A stretch of 6,545 bases of DNA, from assembly GCA_021809235.1 (NCBI GenBank), contig JAKBAG010000169.1:1-6545 (forward strand), written 5' to 3'. Below are positions 1 through 5,237 of the stretch, piece after piece. The translations under genes were made by a program, and so were the position numbers. The first letter of the stretch is position 1, and each line of letters opens with the position of its first letter. This DNA is from Acidobacteriota bacterium (lineage in GTDB: Bacteria > Acidobacteriota > Terriglobia > Terriglobales > Acidobacteriaceae). Below the pieces are notes generated by a model. That model was not told the DNA's origin. It made no database searches and saw only the letters and a list, made by a program, of their open reading frames with translations.

Positions 1-1
1 A

Positions 2-520
2 CCGGTTCTGCTGTTGGCTTTTGCCAGTTTTATTGCCTGTGTCATGCCCGCAAGCGCAGCGGCCCGGCTTGCTGTCTTTCCTTCGGCAACTGCGCCAGTG
101 CCGCGCGGCCAAAAGCATGAATACCGCCGCCAGGTTCTGCAACTGGAGCAGCAGTGGCGCGTGGCATTACTGCGCCAGGACACGCAGACGCTGAGCAAGC
201 TGCTTAACTCCGACTATATGGGGATCGGAGCCAACGGCGCGATCGAAAGCCGCACGGAAACACTTCAGGAGATTCACGCCGGCACGCTCCGCATCACGGA
301 ACTGGCACTTTCCGAGCAGAAGGTGCGTATCTTTGCACAAACAGCTGTTGTCACTTCCGTGGCAGAACTGCACGGGACCGACGACGATACTCCCCTCGAT
401 GGTCGGTATCGCTATACCCACGTTTACGTTCGCGACCCGGATGGAAGATGGAGTATAGCCAGTTTTGAGGCGAGTCGTGTGCAGGCAAGGAAGCACGGAA
501 TATCCGAAGGTAACCAGTAG
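2..520 (+). CDS. Exported DUF4440 / NTF2-like (SnoaL-fold) protein, 5' end cut off by the window
   Basis: The frame is open from the left edge to a TAG stop, so the true start lies before the window. A TTG at 14 is the first possible start inside it, but the residues before it (PVLL) continue the same hydrophobic run. I therefore read the visible N-terminus as part of a signal peptide (LLLAFASFIACVMPASA) with an AxA-type cleavage site, and the protein as exported to the periplasm or beyond. Numbering from the TTG, residues about 38-155 match the DUF4440 pattern: an N-terminal helix with LEQQW and ALLRQD, then LLNSDYMGIGANG, a central VRIFAQTAVVTS strand, and the closing RYRYTHVYVRDPDGRWSIASFEASR. 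These small cone-shaped alpha/beta folds are used as enzymes (ketosteroid-isomerase-like) or as ligand-binding modules, and sequence alone does not say which. No catalytic residues can be assigned and no partner gene is visible. The family call is fairly sure; the function is unknown. Confidence 0.8.
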   Translation, partial: PVLLLAFASFIACVMPASAAARLAVFPSATAPVPRGQKHEYRRQVLQLEQQWRVALLRQDTQTLSKLLNSDYMGIGANGAIESRTETLQEIHAGTLRITELALSEQKVRIFAQTAVVTSVAELHGTDDDTPLDGRYRYTHVYVRDPDGRWSIASFEASRVQARKHGISEGNQ

Positions 521-863
521 CTACATTATTGGTAATCATTTTGCATTCTAGGCGTTACTTTATTTCTGAAGGCTGTTACTCAAGTTAGTCTTGACGAATC
601 AGGTACTTCCATTTCCGATTAAATGAGTATGGAATTGGTTTCCGGACGGGGTGGAGCACTCCATACACTGGCAGAATCCAGCCGAAAGTAGAGCCACCCG
701 TGCTGGAGAAGATTTAGTTCGCGGCATAATTTCTGATCGTTAACCATCGGGTAGGGCATCGGATTTCTGTTGAGCAGTATGTTTCCATGAGCGTCATGCA
801 GCGCATGCTGTGGTCTATTTAAGGTCGATTTGACTCTGTGGATTTGGGATTGTGTGGCTTCAT
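521..863. other. Intergenic region, less GC-rich, no confident gene
   Basis: This stretch of about 340 bases separates the DUF4440 gene from the small membrane-protein gene and is visibly richer in A and T than its flanks. I find no convincing terminator after the first gene and no good sigma-70 promoter. TTGACG at 591-596 and TTGACT at 830-835 look like -35 boxes, but neither has an acceptable -10 box at the right distance. Short inverted repeats occur around 649-699 (GGGTGG at 649-654 with CCACCC at 694-699, and the near-palindrome TGGAGCACTCCA at 652-663). On the minus strand one frame has no stop from 948 down to the TAA at 621-619. Its first ATG is at 759 and would give a 46-residue peptide. 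No Shine-Dalgarno sequence precedes that ATG, so I do not call it a gene. Confidence 0.6.
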
Positions 864-1205
864 ATGAAAACAGACAAGAATAACTCGTTGTCGCTACTGC
901 AGTTCTTTTCGCTGCTGTTTCTAGTTCCGGGCATTTTTGGTCTCGTGGTCAGCACCATACTTTCCACCAGCTATCTGGCCACGTTGCCGCGAATTCCCGA
1001 TCCGCAGTCGCTGCGGATGACGCCGCGCGAGATTCATGGCGTGACCGTCTTTGAGACGGTGCAGGAGGATGAGACCTTGACCCGAGTGGAGTATGCCGCC
1101 CTCGGTTGCTTCATTGTCGGTCTGGTCTTTGGTGTGATGTACATCGAAAAGCGATCCGCATTACGCGCGATCGAGACGGAACAAGAGCTGATGGGACGCG
1201 CCTGA
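864..1205 (+). CDS. Small two-helix membrane protein of unknown function
   Basis: I do not recognise a named family. The 113-residue product has two hydrophobic segments, residues about 11-33 (FFSLLFLVPGIFGLVVS core) and about 76-94 (YAALGCFIVGLVFGVMY core). A polar loop of about 40 residues lies between them, containing IPDPQSLRMTPREIHGVTVFE. The N-terminus (KTDK) and the segment after helix 2 (EKRSALR) are basic, so the positive-inside rule puts both ends in the cytoplasm and the loop outside. I chose the ATG at 864. A GTG at 852 in the same frame would add four residues, and its nearest GGGA (846-849) is too close to it and rather far from the ATG, so neither start has a good ribosome binding site. 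The gene stands alone, convergent with rocA. Codon use and the clean hydrophobic pattern support a real gene. Confidence 0.7.
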   Translation: MKTDKNNSLSLLQFFSLLFLVPGIFGLVVSTILSTSYLATLPRIPDPQSLRMTPREIHGVTVFETVQEDETLTRVEYAALGCFIVGLVFGVMYIEKRSALRAIETEQELMGRA

Positions 1206-1300
1206 ACCAGCGATCCCGCATACTCAGAGTCTTGCAGTAAGCTCAATCCGAATCCAGTCAGTGCCTGACGCTGTATCCCTCGTTTATCCGTGCACATGGT

Positions 1301-1339
1301 ACAGCCTGCATTCCGCTTCTGCGCTGGAATGCAGGCTGT
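1301..1339. terminator. Probable bidirectional terminator between convergent genes
   Basis: ACAGCCTGCATTCC (1301-1314) and GGAATGCAGGCTGT (1326-1339) are perfect 14-bp inverted repeats around an 11-base loop. The hairpin lies 95 bases after the plus-strand membrane-protein stop and 25 bases after the minus-strand rocA stop, where a shared terminator is expected. Three T's directly follow or overlap the plus-strand arm, and there is no T run on the minus-strand side. This is not a textbook intrinsic terminator in either direction. It may instead be a strong pausing or mRNA-protecting stem. Confidence 0.6.
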
Positions 1340-1364
1340 TTGTCGCGTGCTCGATTGTGACCGG

Positions 1365-2933
1365 TCAGAGCCGTTCGGCAATGGATTTGGCCTGGGTGAA
1401 GAGCAGCAGATAGTCGGGTCCGCCTGCTTTGGAGTCCGTTCCGCTCATGTTGAATCCCCCAAAAGGATGCGCGCCCACCATGGCTCCGGTACACTTGCGG
1501 TTCAGGTACAGGTTGCCGACATGGAACTCCTGGGTTGCGCGGTCCAGGCGTGATCGGTCGCGGGTATAAATGGCTCCCGTCAGGCCGTACTCGGTATTGT
1601 TGGCCACGGTCAGCCCCTGTTCAAAGTCATCCACACGAATCAGGGCCAGGACGGGGCCAAAAATCTCCTCCTGAGAGATTACGGCGTTCGGGGAAATATC
1701 GGCGATCACCGTGGGTTCCAGGAAAAATCCACCTTCGGCATTGGCTACTGCCTTTCCGCCGGCGATCAGCCGTCCTTCGGCCTTGCCGGTTTCCATGTAG
1801 GCCAGAATGCTCTGCATGGCTGCCTGATTGACCACCGGGCCCATGTTGGGGTTTTCCGCCGGATCCCCGACCGTCAGCCGGGAAACGCGCTCGCGGATCT
1901 TTTCCACCATGGTTTCGTAGATGGGGGCTTCCAGAATAGCGCGCGAGCAGGCAGAACACTTTTGCCCACTGAAGCCAAACGCGGAAGCGACAATTCCATC
2001 TGCCGCCGCATCCAGATCCGCGTCGGCGCAGACCAGGATGGAGTCTTTGCCGCCCATCTCCATCACGGTCCGCTTGATCCATATTTGCCCGGGCTGGGTG
2101 CGTGCCGCTCGCTCGTGGATATCCAGCCCCACGGCCTTGGAGCCGGTGAAGGCGATGAAGCGAGTCTTGGGGTGTTCCACGATGGTGTTGCCGAAGGTTG
2201 CACCCGATCCGGGACAGAAATTCACCACTCCGGCAGGCAGCCCTGCCGCCTCCAGCACATTCAGGAACTGTGCCGCGATGGTTGGCGAATCACTGGAAGG
2301 CTTCAGGATGACCGTATTTCCGGTCACAATGGCGGCGCTGGTCATGCCGGCCATGATGGCAAACGGAAAGTTCCAGGGTGGAATGATGGCGCCAACCCCA
2401 AGCGGGATATAGCGAAGCAGATTGCGTTCGCCGGGAAACTGAATGGGCGTGGTTGCCTGATCCAGACGCAGAGCCTCACGCCCGTAAAACTCCAGAAAGT
2501 CAATCGTTTCCGCTGTATCTGCGTCGGCTTCTGCCCAGTTTTTGCCGACCTCGTACACCAACCAGGCGGAGAAGGTGTGCTTGCGGCTGCGGATGATCTC
2601 TGCGGCGCGGAATAGAAGAGCTGCCCGATCGGCAGCCGATGTTTGACTCCAGGCAGGGAAGGCTTCGAGTGCGGCATCCATGGCCTGCTGCGCATGTTCG
2701 CTCTCGGCCTTTTGATGAACGCCCACAATCTGTGCCGGACGTGCGGGATTGATGGACTGGATCTTGCCGCGGGTCGTGATCTGGCGGCCACCGATGACGA
2801 GTGGATACTCACGCCCGAGTTCCACGGAGACGGCGGAAAGCGCCGCGCGCATGGCTGCGGCCTGCTGCGGATCCGCAAAATTGGTAAACGGTTCATTCAC
2901 AAAGGGTGTTGTCGCTGTTGTCATGGTTTCCAT
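1365..2933 (-). CDS. rocA: L-glutamate gamma-semialdehyde (1-pyrroline-5-carboxylate) dehydrogenase, RocA type
   Basis: This 522-residue aldehyde dehydrogenase oxidises L-glutamate 5-semialdehyde (in equilibrium with pyrroline-5-carboxylate) to L-glutamate with NAD+. That is the last step of proline, arginine and ornithine breakdown in the cytoplasm. All family landmarks are present: Asn188 in PPWNFPF (oxyanion hole), Lys211 in KPSSDSP (cofactor), Glu292 in MEMGGKD (general base), Cys326 in SGQKCSACS (catalytic thiol), Glu423 in EIFGPV (ribose contact), and the semialdehyde-binding GGFNMSGTDSKAGG at 492-505. The N-terminal NEPFTNF (13-19) and full length match stand-alone RocA rather than the C-terminal half of PutA. 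The coordinates use the first ATG, which has no clear ribosome binding site. The ATG three codons later, at 2924, follows GGATGG by five bases and may be the real start. No proline dehydrogenase gene is visible. The helicase gene lies 90 bases upstream on the same strand. Confidence 0.93.
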   Translation of the reverse strand: METMTTATTPFVNEPFTNFADPQQAAAMRAALSAVSVELGREYPLVIGGRQITTRGKIQSINPARPAQIVGVHQKAESEHAQQAMDAALEAFPAWSQTSAADRAALLFRAAEIIRSRKHTFSAWLVYEVGKNWAEADADTAETIDFLEFYGREALRLDQATTPIQFPGERNLLRYIPLGVGAIIPPWNFPFAIMAGMTSAAIVTGNTVILKPSSDSPTIAAQFLNVLEAAGLPAGVVNFCPGSGATFGNTIVEHPKTRFIAFTGSKAVGLDIHERAARTQPGQIWIKRTVMEMGGKDSILVCADADLDAAADGIVASAFGFSGQKCSACSRAILEAPIYETMVEKIRERVSRLTVGDPAENPNMGPVVNQAAMQSILAYMETGKAEGRLIAGGKAVANAEGGFFLEPTVIADISPNAVISQEEIFGPVLALIRVDDFEQGLTVANNTEYGLTGAIYTRDRSRLDRATQEFHVGNLYLNRKCTGAMVGAHPFGGFNMSGTDSKAGGPDYLLLFTQAKSIAERL

Positions 2934-2935
2934 CC
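2930..2935 (-). promoter_or_regulatory. Possible ribosome binding site for the internal rocA start
   Basis: On the minus strand GGATGG ends five bases before the ATG at 2924, the fourth codon of the longest rocA frame. The first ATG (2933) lies inside this motif and has no comparable purine-rich sequence before it. This favours the protein starting MTTATTPF, shorter by three residues. The match to the anti-Shine-Dalgarno sequence is partial. Confidence 0.4.
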
Positions 2936-2938
2936 CGA

Positions 2939-2966
2939 ACGATCATACCCGAGAGACTTTGATCGT
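2939..2966 (-). promoter_or_regulatory. Operator-like inverted repeat before rocA
   Basis: ACGATCA (2939-2945) and TGATCGT (2960-2966) are perfect 7-bp inverted half-sites separated by 14 bases, ending 5 bases before the first rocA ATG. The size and arrangement suit a dimeric transcription regulator, as amino-acid catabolism genes often have, and the site would lie over the rocA leader. It could equally form a weak RNA hairpin near the start codon. No regulator gene is present in the window to pair with it, so the role is inferred from position and symmetry only. Confidence 0.4.
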
Positions 2967-3023
2967 GACCACCTTCCGCCGGGGGAGGTATTGCTTCTGT
3001 CACAAGATCTTTTCGCCTCAGTC

Positions 3024-5027
3024 TTACTCCGGTTTTGCGGCGAAGAACTCCTCAACCACGCTGAGATCCCGGGTCTGGCGGTACGGCGGCAGGCTGTCCA
3101 GAAAGACCCTTCCGTACTGCTTCTGCCGGATGCGCGGGTCCAGCAGCACAAGCAAGCCGCGATCCTCGAGCGAGCGGATCAGACGACCGAATCCCTGCTT
3201 CAGAGTGATGACAGCAGATGGAATCTGATACTCGTAAAAGGGGTTGCCGCCGGCCTCTTCAATTGCCTGCATGCGCGCGGCAACCACCGGATCATTCGGT
3301 ACGGCGAATGGCAGCCGATCAATGATGACGCAGCTTAGCGCTTCGCCCTGCACGTCCACGCCCTGCCAGAAGCTGGAGGTTCCGCACAGCACCGCATTGG
3401 GAGTTTCCCGGAAGCGCTGCAGCAGAATATTGCGCGGCGCAGTTCCATGGAGAAGGATGGGAAATCCGATTCTCGACTGCAGCCTCTCGCTGATCTCCTG
3501 CATCTGGTTGTAACTGGTGAACAGACAGAAGGCCCGGCCCTGGGTAATCTCCAGCACGCGTTCGATGCAGGCGACGGCCTCGCTTTGGAAGTCAGGAGAG
3601 CGTGGATCGGGCATCTGGGGTGGCAGATAGAGCAGCGCCTGTTCCTCATAGCGGAAGTGGGAAGGCACAATGAGCTGACGGGCATCCCGCAGACCGAGCC
3701 GAGAGCAGATATGCTCGAACCCGCCCTGCACTGTCAGGGTGGCTGAGGTCAGGATTACGCTTGGGATACTCTCAAACAAATGGTCTTCCAGCAGTGTGGA
3801 CACGTCGATGGGAGTGGCTTGAATCAAGGTGGTGCGCATCTGCTGCCGCAGTCCGCCTGCCGTGCGCCGCTCCAGCCAATAGACCATGTTGCCCGAGTGC
3901 GACTCCAGAACAAACTCCAGCTCGGAGCGAAGCTGTGCAATGCGCCTGCGCAGCCCTGCCGATTCATCCACACTGCGCAGCTGATCCAACTCTGCTTCCA
4001 GTCGCAGCAGCGAGCTGCGTACGCTGAGGTAGAGGTCGCCGCTGGTCTCCAGAAACTCCTCGCGCTGCTGAAATGGCTGACGGCCATCCTCGGCAATGGG
4101 CAAAAGCTGGAAGAAGATGCGTGACCGCTCCAGCATATGCTGAGCGGAGAAATGCATCTGCGCCGCGGTATCCGGATGCTCCCGGTAGACTGCCTCCAGA
4201 TCGTGGGCCAGATTTTCAAATCTCTGATTGCTGACTGCGATTCCAAAGTAGCTGCTGGCCACCGATTCCAGCTCATGGGCTTCGTCGAAGATGACGGCAG
4301 CGGCCTCCGGCAGAACGCCGGCGTCGGGTGCCCCGGCAGCCTCGCGCCGCACTGCCAGATCCGCAAAAAAAAGGTGGTGATTCACGATGATGAGGTCGCT
4401 TTCCAGTGCCTTGCGCCGCATCTCCGTAATAAAGCATCGCTGGTAGTCCGGGCAGGTCGATCCCAGGCAGGCTTCGCTGCGTGCATCCAGGCGTGACCAC
4501 AGTTCACTGGCTTCTGGCAGGTCTGCCAGTTCGGAGCGATCGCCGGTTACCGTCTCCTGCTCCCAGGTCAGAATCCGGCTGAACTGTCTCTGCAGATCCA
4601 GTCCAGTCAGCACGGGCTGGCGGCCGAGAGTGACCAGTTTATGGCGGCAAAGATAATTGGAGCGACCTTTCATAACGCAGACGCGCAGTGGTCCCAGCAA
4701 CGACTCAAGAAAGGGAATGTCCCGCGAGATGAGCTGATCCTGCAGCGCTTTGGTCCCGGTGGAGACAATTACCCGGCGTCCGGATCGCAAGGCCGGCAGC
4801 AGGTAAGCTAGTGTCTTGCCGGTTCCGGTTCCAGCTTCAACGATCAGATGTCGCTTCTCTTCGAGCGCCTGCTCAACGGCGCGTGCCATAGCCAGTTGCC
4901 CGGGCCGCGATTCAAACGGAAGCGGCGATTGCTCCAGCATGCCGCCGGGCGAGAAAAAGGCGTAGAGCGATGGAAGCGGCCGTGCTTCTGGAATCGTGTG
5001 CTCTGGCGATATGGAAGTGTCGGACAA
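3024..5027 (-). CDS. yoaA: ATP-dependent DNA helicase with iron-sulfur cluster, YoaA/DinG (XPD-like) family
   Basis: The 667-residue protein is a 5'-3' superfamily 2 helicase of the kind that resolves forks, R-loops or damaged DNA. The motifs appear in order: RPGQ (41-44), Walker A EAGTGTGKT (64-72), STGTKALQDQL (89-99), four cysteines for a 4Fe-4S cluster (C127, C187, C192, C198), VNHHLFFADL, the DEAH box (248-251), SATL (428-431), GTSSFWQGVDV (549-559) and motif VI QGFGRLIR (611-618). The C-x4-C-x5-C spacing, GRSNYLC and the lack of an N-terminal exonuclease domain fit E. coli YoaA-like proteins as I remember them, although it could also be labelled dinG. The only start in frame before residue 30 is a TTG at 5027 with no clear ribosome binding site. 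The frame is open further upstream to a TAG at 5078-5076. Starting at Met30 would cut the conserved FFSPGGML segment, so I keep the TTG. It precedes rocA on the same strand and diverges from der. Confidence 0.92.
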   Translation of the reverse strand: MSDTSISPEHTIPEARPLPSLYAFFSPGGMLEQSPLPFESRPGQLAMARAVEQALEEKRHLIVEAGTGTGKTLAYLLPALRSGRRVIVSTGTKALQDQLISRDIPFLESLLGPLRVCVMKGRSNYLCRHKLVTLGRQPVLTGLDLQRQFSRILTWEQETVTGDRSELADLPEASELWSRLDARSEACLGSTCPDYQRCFITEMRRKALESDLIIVNHHLFFADLAVRREAAGAPDAGVLPEAAAVIFDEAHELESVASSYFGIAVSNQRFENLAHDLEAVYREHPDTAAQMHFSAQHMLERSRIFFQLLPIAEDGRQPFQQREEFLETSGDLYLSVRSSLLRLEAELDQLRSVDESAGLRRRIAQLRSELEFVLESHSGNMVYWLERRTAGGLRQQMRTTLIQATPIDVSTLLEDHLFESIPSVILTSATLTVQGGFEHICSRLGLRDARQLIVPSHFRYEEQALLYLPPQMPDPRSPDFQSEAVACIERVLEITQGRAFCLFTSYNQMQEISERLQSRIGFPILLHGTAPRNILLQRFRETPNAVLCGTSSFWQGVDVQGEALSCVIIDRLPFAVPNDPVVAARMQAIEEAGGNPFYEYQIPSAVITLKQGFGRLIRSLEDRGLLVLLDPRIRQKQYGRVFLDSLPPYRQTRDLSVVEEFFAAKPE

Positions 5028-5228
5028 AGTGCGTTTACCGGATTCGTCGGGGGAAAATCTGTTGCTTCTTTCATACTAGGGCCTTTGCTCGCCATGGATT
5101 CCATTGCAAGGATGGCCAAATTCCCAAGTCGGCGGCTCGACGCTGTCCGGGTGCTGTAAGACAATGAAGAAAGCACGCAGAAAAGCCACTCGGGAGCAAC
5201 CCTATGGTCCTGCTGCAGTTGTTCGAAT

Positions 5229-5232
5229 GGAG
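5229..5232 (+). promoter_or_regulatory. Ribosome binding site of der
   Basis: GGAG ends five bases before the GTG at 5238. This decides the der start: the frame upstream stays open back to a TAA at 5157-5159 but has no ATG, GTG or TTG in it, and no start codon lies between the GTG and the P-loop. Confidence 0.7.
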
Positions 5233-5237
5233 TTTCT

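Noticed and set aside
591..620. TTGACG as a possible -35 promoter box
   Set aside because: At 16-18 bases downstream there is no box with the needed T and A positions (best is TCCGAT).
649..699. Clustered inverted repeats as a structured RNA or riboswitch
   Set aside because: The pairings are short and not nested into one fold, and no known riboswitch core is recognisable.
830..858. TTGACT as a promoter for the membrane-protein gene
   Set aside because: No -10 box lies at 15-19 bases, and any transcript would begin almost at the start codon.
1358..1367. 10-bp palindrome TGACCGGTCA covering the rocA stop codon
   Set aside because: It is short and has no spacer or second copy nearby; it is likely chance around a TGA stop.
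1962..2615. 217-codon plus-strand frame
   Set aside because: It is antisense to rocA, which has every catalytic motif of its family; the plus-strand product has no recognisable fold or ribosome binding site.
2971..2989. Short stem in the gap between the helicase gene and rocA (ACCT..AGGT with GC core) as a terminator
   Set aside because: On the transcribed minus strand it contains a C-A mismatch and is not followed by T's.
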